Positions 20,859 to 32,503 of a stretch of DNA of 64,000 nucleotides are shown here, one piece after another. A model generated the notes under the pieces. The model was not told the origin of the DNA. It saw nothing but the letters and a program-made list of their open reading frames with translations, and searched no databases. Source of the DNA: Nitzschia sp. DOCU1 (taxonomy: Eukaryota; Bacillariophyta; Bacillariophyceae; Bacillariales; Bacillariaceae); NCBI GenBank assembly GCA_951394045.1, contig OX595990.1:558001-622000 (forward strand), read 5' to 3'. Position 1 is the stretch's first letter; every line of letters starts with the position of its first letter. Made by a program: the position numbers and the translations under genes.

Positions 20859-21598
20859 GATGATACAATCGATAGACTGCTGATCTTGTTAACCGATTTG
20901 TTTCTATTATCTTTCCCAACATGCCCTGCTGCCGGTTTCAAAGTTTTCCTAGCACCCCTTGCCGGTTTCAAAGATCTTTATTTCTGCGTTTCAACTTCGG
21001 GCTCAAAAACCTTCGTGCTGGGACGTCCATTGGACATTTCGTATTGATGCAGTTGTGGCATTTACCGGTATTCTGACGCACCGCAAGCTGGACATTTAGA
21101 TTTTATGGGAATGACCAGTCATTTTGATGTCTGGATCTTGCCATCTGCTCTCATCCGAGCTCTGTCCGCCTACGAAGCCCTTCGCCAATCAAAAGCTGGG
21201 CTAACATTAGTCAAACAAGTCAATCATCGTATTGGTACTACTAGGTAGTATTATTGGTAAAATGAGACCGGGATCGTATTTTCTGGTAGCCCGGCCACAC
21301 AGTCTACGTCATCATACCCCATCCAAAATTGGAGTATTGGACCCATACAGTAGGATAGGGCGAGCAAAGTGTTCCATTTTGGGAAAAGTGCTGAAACGCC
21401 AAAGCGCGCTCCGCATATGCCAGCCGTTGGAGGGAGATAGGTGCGCGATCACTTCACATTTCAATCATCGCCACGCTATCGTAAGCTCTCTTGTAAAAAC
21501 TCAACTAGAATAACGTTAGCTACACCCATATTATCTGCTTAATAAATACCGACGGGCCGCGATGTACTCGTCCCTGTTGGAATGTGATAGCTCTTAAA
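20859..21598. other. Divergent intergenic region
   Basis: 740 bp between two divergently transcribed membrane-protein genes, expected to hold both promoters. It includes a TGCCGGTTTCAAAG direct repeat (near 20931 and 20959) and a perfect TACCGGTA palindrome at 21063-21070. No gene was recognised. Confidence 0.45.
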
Positions 21599-22555
21599 AT
21601 GATATCTCCCGAGCAGCTTTCCCCCATCTTTGCGTTGGCTCTGTATATGGGGCTTGTCAGCGGATACATCCCCTCGCCTCTTTACGACAAAGGCGAGCGA
21701 TGGCCGAAATGGTATCAACACTTGCAGATCGCTCTTCTTGTGTTAACTGCTGCGCGTTTCCGTTTCCGTTCGAACCCGGTAGACGAGGACCACGCTTCCC
21801 CCATACTGCGGAAGAAGGTATGCTCGTTCTCAGGGGATGATGACCCGTACTGGATTCAATTGCTTGACTTCATCTTGTTTGACTCCATTGGAATTTATTA
21901 CAAGGATCCCTACGAACTCTTTGTGGAAGGACAAATAATGCTTGTGTGGGATAGGTTGCTGGCGTGTTGTATCATCTTTTGGGTGGTCAGTGTGTTTGAG
22001 AAACGCCGCATGAAGATTTATTCAGCCTTGAAGAGCGCCCCCGAACTATCTGTCAAGATTGTCACGCGGAACTTGATTGCGTTCTCAATTTGCTCTTTTG
22101 TTGGAGTCTGGAGGTCTTTGCAAGATAGGTGGGGCACGTACGAAACTTCAGTTTGTCCCGAATACAATCCAAAGCGACGTTGGCTAATGCATGCTGACGA
22201 CAGCGACCACTACATGTCTGTGATGGAGGCTTTACGAATCAATTTGAATGTTTGGCCTGAGCTTCATCCACCACATTTTTGGTGGCTCCGCATAAACCAT
22301 TTCTTGGTGTCGCTCACGTTTCTGTTGGCTCTGAGTCAACGTAGTTGGCTTCGTCTGACAGCTTGGATGATCTTTTTTGAAATAGAGATGGCGCCGTTCC
22401 TTGGGGATAGATTTCATGAGGAATTCACCGATGGGGATACTTTTGATGCTCTCAATGAATACCAACGGTTGCCCCAAGGGTGCTATGTCGTCAACGGCTG
22501 GCTTTTCGAACTTACTTCACATGTCAACAATATTCATAAACTTATTGTGAAATAG
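21599..22555 (+). CDS. Multi-pass membrane protein, unknown family
   Basis: Single exon, 318 residues from the ATG at 21599 (the open frame extends a few codons further left without an ATG). Hydrophobic segments: 8-25 (PIFALALYMGLVSGYIP), 42-55, about 115-140 (LLACCIIFWVVSVF), about 160-185, and about 240-270 (INHFLVSLTFLLALSQ). Between them lie Trp/Tyr-rich loops with several charged residues; no signature of a transporter or enzyme family was seen. The opening MISPEQLSPIFALALYMG could be a signal anchor. Not recognised; possibly lineage-specific. Confidence 0.65.
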   Translation: MISPEQLSPIFALALYMGLVSGYIPSPLYDKGERWPKWYQHLQIALLVLTAARFRFRSNPVDEDHASPILRKKVCSFSGDDDPYWIQLLDFILFDSIGIYYKDPYELFVEGQIMLVWDRLLACCIIFWVVSVFEKRRMKIYSALKSAPELSVKIVTRNLIAFSICSFVGVWRSLQDRWGTYETSVCPEYNPKRRWLMHADDSDHYMSVMEALRINLNVWPELHPPHFWWLRINHFLVSLTFLLALSQRSWLRLTAWMIFFEIEMAPFLGDRFHEEFTDGDTFDALNEYQRLPQGCYVVNGWLFELTSHVNNIHKLIVK

Positions 22556-23180
22556 TAGTAATCGTAAGGTACTAGAGTAAGGTACTAGAGTACGAGGATA
22601 CTACTGCTGTAGGACATGTTACCGTGTACCATGATGATCCACATCCTACCTGGACAGAGGTAAAATAACTACTTTAGCGCTGAAACATTCCATCATCAAG
22701 GGTCATAGTATGGGAAACACAGTGGTTGTCCCATTATGTGAGGTAGTCTCGAAGATGGATCCATGCAGGGAGGCCATAGTTGAAGCCCCGAATCACATCG
22801 AGTGATGGGGAATTCCTAAATACCCTAGCGGAAATTAATGGCCGGACCTTGCGACTCACAAAACTATGTCCTCTTCAGCATGCCGCCCTGATCCGATGAG
22901 ACAATGTTGGAGCGTGGAGGGGAACCAATGGTTTCTTTGCCAGGAGCCAGTTCAATCCTTCTAGATGGCACCCCATGAAACGCAAAGAGCTCGATGCCGC
23001 CGATTGCGGCAGGAAAATACAATATCGTGGGAAAAGGGATAAAACCTTGAACACCTTTTGGTATAAACATTGGGATACTGAGAGCCGAACCTGATGGTTC
23101 TAGATTCCGTATTTGCTACTAAAGCCAGCATGAAGAAGGCCGGCGGCCGTCAACCGAGAGCAATGTCGCACGCCGGTATT
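22556..23180. other. Intergenic region
   Basis: 3' flanks of two convergent genes. It holds a GGTACTAGAGTA direct repeat (about 22567-22592). A minus-strand open frame (22864-23070) has peptide-like composition but no start context or homology that I recognise. Confidence 0.4.
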
Positions 23181-26100
23181 TCATTGTGGGATGACAGCAA
23201 CGACTTCGAAGTGTTGCTGCGGGGTTAACAACTCGGGATATTTCCTCTCTAAGTGCTCCATCTTTGCATTGGCGCCCCAGCTGCTGTAGTATTTCATGGC
23301 TTCACGAAGTCGGTACTTGCCCTCCCCGAGGTCTTTCATTACCTCGATCTGAAAATCAGCTAGTCGCTCGCTCGCAAGAGCAGCATCATGTTGGTAGCCC
23401 CCTCTCGCCGCGAGAAGGATCGCAATTTCATACTGCTTGATCGCTAGATAATTACGCCGTTTGAGGGCGAGAAATTCGGCTTTTAGCAGTGACTCGTGGT
23501 GCTTGACGTTCGGGTTGCCTTTTTCCTGCCACTTCCTGACTTTGCCTCTGCAGATTTGCGCCAGGCTGACATACTTCTTCTTTCCAGTCGTACGGGCGGC
23601 TGCGAAACATGAGACACCTTTCAGATATGTATCAAATATGATTTGTGGAGAGGCAACGTGGCTTTTCGCTTCATAGTCGTGGCCAAACTTGATCATAAAA
23701 TCAGCCTGCCGAGCATGTTGACCAAAGTACGTGTAAAGCACCCCTTGATACATAATGATGCAGGCATTTAAAAACTCATCGCCGCGCGCCCGCTCGAGAT
23801 CCTCCTTGCTGAATGCTTGCCCCGCAAACTGTGTAGGATCCTCCTCATTGTCAAGACCCATCAAATTCAAAAATAGTTGGCGATTCAAGTTGGCGGCTTT
23901 GTTCACCTGCTCCCGCTTTAAATCCTTCATTTGCTTAGAATACAAGAACATATCAGTTTCCAACATCTGCAGCGAAATTCCAGAATAGAATTGCAGTATA
24001 ATGAAGTGGAAAATGGCCCAACAAGCGCTTTCTGTGTCACTGAAAATGAGACAGAGTGTCAGTCATAACGAAGCGGCGAAACTAAATCGAAACGCAAGAA
24101 GCCGCATCAAAGGTCGACGTACCCTGTTTGTAGCCCAACATCGTATGCTTGCAAGAGAGGCTTGCTCTGGCTCCTAAACGGCTGCGTCCATGAAAGTAGA
24201 AACGAGTGCACGCAAAACATTACCCGCGATTCGGTCATTTTGGCACCGCAGCCCGCCATGAGATCAAGAGCGTGTTGTCCGTAGATTGCGCCTCCTTGCA
24301 TATCATCTAAGATGCCGGTTAGAAGCATGCCAGTTGTGGCGAATGCGATAGCAGAGTATTCGCAGGCACCGTACTTCATGGTCCAATTGAGGGTTCGAAA
24401 GACAACCAAGGGCAAACGAGCATCCTTCAGCATGTAAAAGCAGCCTGCAAGCTTATCGAGCAACTTCATTAGCTGGACCCTTGTCTTATCGGTCATGAGG
24501 GGAAGCTTAGCCGGATCACGAGGCTTCATTGTAGCCTTGATGCCAATGATATTCCGAACCACTCCCAGAGCCACGAGACCAGTATTCTTCGAAAACCGAC
24601 AATTGAACTTTGCAAGAACTTCCAAAGCTAGATCGGCGGCCTCTTGCACCTTGCCAAGATTGAAAATGCTGTCGATCCAAGTGTAATAAACGTCCAACTT
24701 ATCCTCGAGAGGATGGTCTTCTTGCGATAAAACGGATTTGCAAAAACGCTCTATCGTCTCGACATTGCCCAGAAATCCCTCCGCCTTGGCCCCGGTAGAA
24801 TACAGCTTCAAAGTTAGTTCGTAGTGTTCCTTCCAGTGGTTATCCGGTAACAAGTCTATCCCTTTCCCCGCGTATTTGGCGGCGCTCTCAAACGCCGAGA
24901 CTTTGATGGCCTTATGGCTAGCTTCGAGGTTCAGTCGAGCAAGCTTCAACTGTGATTCAGCATTACTTGAGTCAAGGGGCGCCTCGTTCAACAGATTGAC
25001 CACAGCGAATATTGCAGAATCCAACTTCTCCTCGCTGAGCTCCGATACAAGTATTTCTCCTATCCGTTGTTTCCAAGCACCCCGCTCGTCATCTGGAATG
25101 AGCTCCGTTGCAGCTTCATGAATCTTGTCGTGACTCCATTTACGACGGGGTGGCACTTCGGATCCCTTAGCAATAAGACCTTCTTCTTCAACGTACGCTA
25201 AACCGGCATTGAACAATGAATCGTCGATTGACGAGCCATCAACATTAAACTTGACCCACAACAATCGCAGAGTCTCGACCTCAAATGTAGAGCCTAGGCA
25301 GGATGCCAATTTGAGCAGCTTCAAAAGATCGGCGGGGAAAGCAAACATTTTCGCTTTCAGTAGATCGACAACATTGTCGCTCGCTTGCGTGCACGACTGG
25401 ATCTCCTCCTCATTCCAAAGCCACGACATGGTACCAAAATTGAATTGAAAAAGATTCTTGTTGTACAGCATGGCCAAATAGTGAATGAGGAAAAATGGGT
25501 TCCCGTTCGTCTTGTGAAGACAAATCTGCGCCAGAACTAACGTACGCGAGTCCCCCTGACAACTGAGCACGTCTTGGATGATTTGATGGACAGCCTCTAT
25601 ATCCAAATCTTTAATTTCCTGACGAATCAGAATAAAGTCCCCGTCCTGGCTTTTGGTCTCAAGCTCCCGTATAACTTTGTAGAAGATATGGGTCTCATCT
25701 ACCTCGTTGGATCGATATATACCGATGACCATGAATTTCGGGTTCTGCCGATCCAGCATCAGAACCTCCAATAGATCCAAAGAGGGACTATCCGCCCATT
25801 GAAGATCGTCAAGCACTATAAGAAGTGGGGAGAATTGTTGTGATACGACACGTAAGAACCGTAAGAAAGCGAATTGAATCCGATTTTTGGCGTCACCAGA
25901 CGATGACTCTGACGATGTGGCACTAGTCACAGCAGTTTCAACCAACTCGTCAATGGCAGGGATGATTTGGGCTAGCAAAGAGGCTTCTGACCCCAACGCA
26001 GTTTCAATTTCCTTACACAGCGTTCGGAACTTTGTTGGATCGTTTTCGCGACATCTGAAGATGGCCCCGAAGATCTCGGCACAAGCGCTCGTAATTCCTG

Positions 26101-26545
26101 AATAGGGCTCACTTCTCATCTTCAAATCGAATTTCCCCCTTACATAAAGTCCCTGGTGCTGAACCACCCTGTGTTGGAGCGTCTCTGCAAGTTTCGTTTT
26201 TCCACTCCCACTGACCCCAGAAATGAGTATCAAACGTCTTTCGGCCTTCGCTCCAAGTAGTGAATCGAATTGTTTCTGCAAGACCGCGATCTCTCGATCC
26301 CTTCCGTGTATGCCAAGAGAATCAAATTTCAACTTATCGATTGTCAGGCTTGACAAATCATTGATTTTGCGTTTCTGGGGTTGCAAGGGAGAAAACGATG
26401 ACCCGGCGGTTCGAATGTTACGGCCGCTGCCACTGTCGGTTAGCGAAATAGGGTATGTTATGTCCTCGTCGCGATCCAATGAGGAAGGCCCATCATGCCT
26501 ATCGCTTGAGCTTCCTAGTGAACGTTTTCCGGTCGAATATGACAT
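23181..26545 (-). CDS. AAA_16 (ORC1-like) P-loop signalling ATPase with helical-repeat C-terminus
   Basis: Two exons (24123-26545 and 23181-24039), 83-bp intron 24040-24122; 1,093 residues from the first ATG (26545). A Ser-rich leader is followed by a P-loop ATPase: Walker A GVSGSGKT near 105-112, Walker B with sensor-like LLIVLDDLQWADS near 240, and the LDLLEVLM and VIGIYRSNEV segments typical of predicted ATPases of the AAA_16/PknK/LuxR-associated class. The remaining 700 or so residues form alpha-helical, TPR-like repeats (AAKYAGKGIDLL, QAADLALEVLA, HALDLM). In bacteria and algae such modules sit between a kinase domain and an output such as a histidine kinase or cyclase; here neither is present in the reading frame. 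The role is probably regulatory, with the input unknown. A partial, decayed copy of its 3' end lies upstream at about 27003-27220. Confidence 0.82.
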
Positions 26546-27479
26546 GGAAACAAGTGATTGCACGCAAGCGTCAAACACAGTAAAACGGGACCTATGATTG
26601 TTGCACCATCGGCAAAATGCAACATGCTTTTTACTACAGCTACAGCCCCAAAAGCCATCTCTATTAAATAGGCGTTAAAGTGACGGGCTGCGTGTCCTGC
26701 CTCGCTGCGCATGGGGATTGCTCGGTCTGACGTGGCCACCGGCTTATTTCTTGTGGCCTGATCGAATGAATCAATCGAACTGATATTTTCTACTATGAGC
26801 ATAATAATCGAATCTTGCGTTATTATTCATAGGAATGCTAGTAGAGATATGTCACAATCGCAAATAAAACTATATGCCATACCCTGTATTCTTATTTAAA
26901 AGGCGTTATAAGGTAAAACAATCTACACAGAGTTTCGGTGCGTTTTATTGTTTTGCAATTTCTTCGTTTGCACCACCAGCAATACGTAGTGACCCCCAAG
27001 CGTCGGTATTTCATCGTGGGGTGACGGCGATGGCTTTGAAGGATCGCGGAGTTAGCAATGCAGGGAATTTCGTCTCTCAGTGTCCCACTTTGGCGTTGGC
27101 TCCCCAGTTCTGCTGTAGTATTTCATGGCTTCGCTAAGTCGGTACTTGCTCTCCTCGAGATCTTTCATAACTTCGATCTGAGATCAGTCATGCGTTCGCT
27201 AGCATAGGCGGAATGGTGCAAGAAAATAACAACACCAACTTTCGGTGCATTTCTGCGAACGAATGTGACCCAAATTCCCTCTTTCTTTACTCTTCTCGCA
27301 AGAGGAGTCGAGCAGCGAATATGGGCTTCCCCATTTTCATTTCATCGTTGTGCTTCGTCATGGAATACCAAAGGTGCTACGTTAACATCCGGTGAATTTG
27401 CTTCGTATCTCAATGTTGTTCACAAAAGTATTGTTGCATTGCAGTCTGATGATAGGATATTGGTGTGAATGTTCCATAT
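26546..27479. other. Intergenic region containing a gene relic
   Basis: 934 bp between two minus-strand genes. It is AT-rich at 26800-26950. Its right part holds the relic described in the next entry. Otherwise nothing was recognised. Confidence 0.45.
27003..27220 (-). pseudogene. Decayed copy of the 3' end of the AAA_16 ATPase gene
   Basis: This stretch aligns by eye to about 23173-23385, the last exon of the neighbouring ATPase gene. Shared blocks include GGTATTTCAT-GTGGGGTGAC, GCTGTAGTATTTCATGGCTTCG, AAGTCGGTACTTGC and GAGATCTTTCAT. The copy has a two-base insertion within the CCCCAG-CTGCTGTAG block and many substitutions, and the similarity fades near the right end. It therefore cannot encode the same C-terminus, and no ATPase domain accompanies it. 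It is probably the relic of a tandem duplication. Confidence 0.75.
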
Positions 27480-29294
27480 TTACTGAATGCCGGACGCAAC
27501 CATGCAGCCCAACGGAAGATGAATCATTTGCTCTCTTGTGACTGCAAAGGCGAGACCTACACCGGTGCGGAGGCCGTGTTCAGTCCAGTCAACTTTTCTT
27601 TCACTCACGTCCCCTATTTGGCAGTAGTCGAGTAGAGCCCCAGCCAGCACGGCAACAATTGGCGGACATACAGCATTTCCAAACATGCGATAGTACAACT
27701 TTCGATACGCCATGTCCCCTTGGTATGCTTTCGGTGGTACCAGACGGTAGGTGTTGGGAAATCCCATGAGTCGAGCGCATTCCCGAACGGAGAAACGCCG
27801 TGGGTGATGGGGGGCCGAGCAAGGCACCAGTTGGGATTCTCCTCGTCCCACGGCGTTTCCGTAATGAGACGTAAGGGTATCGCACGGTCGGTTCGGCCAT
27901 GCCAAGCTATGGGGTCTCCATCGACCGCTGTTTAGCAAACGGTCCATGGTTTCATCCTTCAATCGCAAAATTTCAAGCTCGTCGGCAGGTAATTCATCGT
28001 AGTCCAAGATATCCTCCCCCTTGAGTTGCAAGTCGGGAACAAAAGGAAACTCAAACGAAATCGGTGCTCCATCTACTAGATCATTTCGAAATCCGGCAAA
28101 GAAAAGGCGTTTTCGGCTGGTTGCCGTAAGGCCACGTGCAGAGCAAACTTCCGAAAATACTTGATAGCCAGCTTCCTCAAACGCGCCAATGATATGCTGA
28201 TAGGTATCTTTCATGTCACGAAGCCCTGGGACATTCTCCAGAAGAAAAGCTTTTGGCTTACTGACTTTTAGCACCCGAACAATCTCTTGAAACAACACTC
28301 CTCGACCCTTTTCGCAAGCAAGACCTGGTTGATCGGACATGTTTGAAAATGGCTGACATGGAAATCCGCCGCTGTACCACCATAGAGGAATAGAAAGTGA
28401 GCGCCAGTATTTATTTTTTTGAAATCGATTCATTGCTTGATTTGCAACAAGTATTGTGATCATTACTTACACGAGCAAGTCTAGCGTCCCTGGTTCTGGC
28501 AACTGAGAATCGTCCACTGCATAGATATCCCCATGGATGCAGTCGGTTGCCGTGTCAAAATTTGCCATGTAGGTTTCTCGGCAGTATTCCTCTAGTTCTG
28601 AGACAAATATGCATTTCCCCCCTAGTGCATCCAATGCCACCCCGAAACCTCCAATCCCTGCGAAGAGCTCGGCGTAGGTAAAGAGCGCAGGTTCCTCTGG
28701 CATTCTTTTGGCAGGAAAAGGGTCATGCTGTTTTCCGTCGTTTGTCGGTCGAGAGAAGCTATACCTCTGCCTTTCGGGATGAATGGTTGCATCGAAATAT
28801 ACTGGATCTCGTGCTCTTCGTGAGGCCACGAATGGGTGGTTGGTCAAAACCGCCACTCCTTCGACTTGCAAAAGTTCTTTCACCGTCGGCTGCAGAGTCG
28901 CGAGCTCCTCAAGCGTTTGCCCTGAAACAATGGGGAATCCCATACGCTGTTCGTCCACTTGATGCGTCCGACTTCCCCATCGACCTTCTAGATGCCACGG
29001 GCGCGGCACGGCCTTGTGCTCCACCAAGAGTTGGTAGGCGCGTTTGGTCCAAATGCGAGGAATCGCCAGAACGTCTTCGGTAGTTTGAGGAATCTTTGGT
29101 TCCTCTTTTCTCACTTCGCCATTATCGCCGGCAAAGGAGGTATTGATGCGTGGATTCTTCGCTATTTCTGTTGCAAGCTCCATATTACTACGTTTTGCAT
29201 GCCATGCAAGGACGACAATGCTAATGAAAATGAGTCGATGGTCGCCGTTTGGGGTCGGCGGCGGATGGAATTTCTTCGGCTCATCGTTTCTCAT
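27480..29294 (-). CDS. Bacterial-type DNA (cytosine-5) methyltransferase
   Basis: Two exons (28471-29294 and 27480-28371) over a 99-bp intron that interrupts the motif IV region; 571 residues from ATG 29294 (an ATG at 29183 is an alternative). Motif I is LFAGIGGFG (211-218), followed by the SELEEYCRETY acidic motif and GDI; the catalytic loop is GGFPCQPFS with Cys280; motif VI is FLLENV; motif VIII is TSRKRLFFAGF; then a short recognition region, motif IX FSVRECARLMGFP and motif X YRMFGNAVCPPIVA. The full set in standard order without BAH, PHD or SNF2 domains resembles prokaryotic restriction-type or Dcm-like enzymes more than DNMT1/3/5. The N-terminal 200 residues carry no recognised domain. 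It should transfer methyl from SAM to C5 of cytosine; the target sequence is unknown, and no paired restriction gene is present. Confidence 0.88.
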
Positions 29295-29900
29295 CGTATG
29301 GTTGTGGCTTCATGGCCAGCCGCGCTCGCAATGCTGGCGTCACAAGGAGTCGACTTGTCCGAGCTGAAAGGCGGATGTTCGAATCAGAATCGAAACAGTC
29401 GTAGCCAACTCGCCCGCCGCCCACGCCCGCCGAGGTGTGAAAATAGGGAAGCACCCGGTGTTTTGAAGGGAGCCAGCCATCATCGAGGCATCTATACCTC
29501 GACGTCTATGAACAGACGCGTTCTACTACTTTTGCCACCAGCATTCTAGTGCTGCTGATGCTAGTACTAGGCGGGGCAAGGAGGTGGTTGCAAGAAGAAC
29601 AAGAACGAGTCCAAAGCTTTTTTCCGTGGTTACTAGCTAGAAATTCCTCCTCGGCGTCGAGAAGGCTAGACATGATAATATATATTCTGTGCTCTTTAAT
29701 GTTAACACTAAATAACAAACAAGTGTTCTGCAAACAATGCTCTATCGTCTTGACAGAACTGGAAACAATAAAATCGCAAACCAAAATCCGTTCGCAGCAT
29801 GAATATGGTTGTGTGTTTCAGCTCTGTAGCTCGCTGAAGCGAGAAGAATGCTCCCCTGCATCGTTCGTCCCCTGCCGGTGCTAGGACCCAGATCAACCCC
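29295..29900. other. Intergenic region
   Basis: 5' flank of the methyltransferase and 3' flank of the aquaporin gene. AT-rich around 29670-29780; no gene recognised. Confidence 0.4.
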
Positions 29901-30949
29901 TTAATAACCATCGGCCTCGGAAAAATCTCCTTCTTGGGCAGGAACGAAAGCCTTCTTGTGGTTGGCCACCTTCTTAGAAGATCCAGAGACTTCTTGCTTG
30001 GCTTCATCCTCAACCACAAAGATGAACTTGTAAACCAGAGCAGCCGCAGCACCACCGACAAAAGGGGCAGTGTAGTAAATCCACCACCCGGCAACACCAA
30101 TTTTATGGCCTGCCATCAATACGACGGCGTGGGGTCCAAACGTACGGGCGGGGTTGATTCCGCAGCCCGTGTAAGGGATCAATACCAAGTGAGCCAAGAG
30201 GACGGACCATCCAATGGCAATGGGAGCGATATTTGCCGCGATGCTATTCTTAGAGACGGCCGTCATGCACACGGTCCACACCAGCAAAAAGGTGCCCATA
30301 AATTCGATCAAAAATGCAGATCCCAGGCTAAGACCGGGCGAAACGGTGTTGGATCCAAGAAGGTATGGGGGAGCTGCAGAAGAAGAAAAGACATAGTACC
30401 AAGAAGTCAGAACGGATGCGGCATAAAACGACAAATATCGCCATCGTCGATTCACATAGATACTCACCATAGTCTTGGGCTTCCCTCATTGTGTCGTTGA
30501 ACATGCAGCCCCACACCAATCCAGCACCAACCATGGCAGCAATGAACTGAGTCACAATGTAAGCAGCAGCGCTGACCGCGTCGATTTCGCCAAGCAGGAA
30601 TAGCGAAGTCGTGACGGCAGGGTTGATGTGACCGCCAGAAACAGGAGCAATGGTGTATGCCAAGACAGCGATGCCAATTCCAAAGGCCAAGGATGTAGCG
30701 ATCAAGAAGGCAGCGGAAGTACCAGAGGCGTTGGCGAGCAAATCAATAGCCTACGGGGTCGTGGAACAAGAGCATGGATCGTGAGAAAAGGCACACGATG
30801 GCGTCAGGTTCCCCCCCCCCCCCCCCCCCCCCTCGTCCAAAGTTGGATCTTCTTACCTGAGACGAAACGGCGGTACCACAGCCCACGAAGACGAAGAGCG
30901 TCATGGCGACGAACTCGGCCGCGAGCTTTTGGGCGAGAGTAGCTGGCAT
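29901..30949 (-). CDS. Aquaporin (MIP family)
   Basis: Three exons (30857-30949, 30468-30750, 29901-30373), introns of 106 and 94 bp, the first in phase 0 and the second in phase 1; 282 residues. Six membrane helices and both pore half-helices are present: HINPAVT (NPA at 74-76) and GCGINPARTFG (NPA at 199-201), with the selectivity Arg202 kept. The first exon opens MPATLAQKLAAEFVAMTLFV, a normal MIP helix 1 with the AEF motif. It conducts water and perhaps small solutes such as glycerol or ammonia; the mixed features do not settle this. The C-terminus is charged and likely cytoplasmic. The first intron contains a run of 22 G on the coding strand. Confidence 0.93.
30811..30832. repeat. C22 homopolymer in aquaporin intron 1
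   Basis: Twenty-two consecutive C on the plus strand (G on the transcribed sense), entirely inside the first intron. Such tracts are prone to slippage, both in cells and in sequencing, so the length may be uncertain. Confidence 0.9.
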
Positions 30950-32503
30950 GTTGAGAGCTTGAACTTTTGAAACGAAAATGATTTTATGAGTTCAGAATAG
31001 TCAACTTTCTAGGACGGTCGGATTCAGGTTTAGTTCAAGATTTGCGTAATGCGGGAAAGCTTTCATGGGCGGAAAAGGAGAAATGGACGATCCCAAAAGG
31101 ATCGGAGTTGAAAGAATGAATGAGAGCGATCCTGAAATCGTTCCACAACGCCCTTTTACTTCCCCAAAGCGCACAGAAGTGAACCCTGAATGACTTGGGG
31201 CTATCATGAACCGGAGTTGCATCTGCTGGGCTTTTATTACCGGTGTAAGTCCAAAATGTCCCTTCGGCAAGAAGACAAAGAACGCTTCTACTATGAATGT
31301 CATGACTTCGCTACGACGTATCCTTGTACCATTGGTCTACATCCTGCGCTAACTTTCCTTCGATAGCCCAACATAGCGTTCTGTGTGATGCGTCGATGCG
31401 AGATCGTCTTTCTTCAGGAGAGAGAATCTGCTGGCGGCAGCAAGGAGGGTCCTATTTGTTGGGGTCATTATTGTCGCAGGGCGAACATCACTGGGCCCGA
31501 TGTAATCGGAGTCTGCCCGGAGACGAAGAAGAATGAGAATGAGAGAATCGTTTAATCTATCCAACCCAGTTTATAATAGCCTCGAGAATTGATGAATGTC
31601 CATTGGGCCTTTTTCAACCGTATGCATGGTTTGGGGCACAGTTAGAAAGGCGGGCCAATCTCTCCTTCGGCACATGGACATAATGCGACGATCGGCGGTG
31701 TCCGCACTTGCCAAAGCTGCAGTACAGCTGTGTCGGTTCTCGGAAAGATTCATCCGCCGCGCTTCTAAACTCTCTGAAATCATTCCGCCTGCCAGGAAAG
31801 ATATTTAGCGGCACCCTTCTCGTCGACATGGCTAAAGGCACGACCTTGAAAAGAAAGCCGCTGGCAAATGAACCAGGTTTGAAGAGAGGCCGGAAGAGGA
31901 CGAGCCCTTGCCTTTTGAAAAAGTTGAGTTCTTGGACCAAGATTCCGTATAAGATACAAGAAGCGGCCGTTTTTTTGTGCACGACCTCGATGTTGCTCGG
32001 TTTGAACAAATGTGCCGGACGGCAAACCAAAAACCGAGAATAACCAACAAGGCATAACGCACACTTCGACCTACTTTACGCTGTCTCAAGAAACGGTGAT
32101 ATGAGAATTCTCGTCGATCACTGCCGTTAAAAGCTGGCTTATCTCAAATCAAAAATTACTTTTCAAGCTGCAGGTAGCAACCTGCTGTACCTAACCCAGA
32201 CTTGCGTTCTCATCAACCCCACTACTAGCGGCCTCGTATACGATTGGAAATCTCGTACATTTCCTGGTGAGGTATCGCGAGCGGCAGGCTGGGCGTTTGT
32301 GAATTCACGAAATCCGAAATGCTAGTGCTGGCTGGGCTTCGACCCTTTGAAAACGTATGAAGAAACCGCCTTGTCGATTTGATTTGACTTGTAGAAGGTT
32401 CCAGAGTCGGTCTTATCGACAGCATAGGATAGCAAACGACCCTTTAACAGTAACAAGGGGCGACTCGTGGAACTCCAACCAACATATTTCCTGAGCAGTA
32501 CTA
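30950..32503. other. Gene-free intergenic region
   Basis: 1.55 kb upstream of the aquaporin gene. Overlapping short open frames on both strands between 31571 and 32090 show no conserved motif, and their overlap in opposite frames argues against coding. No transposon ends were seen. Confidence 0.45.

Noticed and set aside
22864..23070. 68-codon minus-strand frame downstream of the ATPase gene
   Set aside because: Peptide-like composition but no splice link to the ATPase gene, whose own stop at 23181 is supported by the matching end in the relic copy.
31571..32090. Overlapping frames on both strands upstream of the aquaporin gene
   Set aside because: Comparable lengths in opposite frames, no recognisable motifs and no splice continuation.
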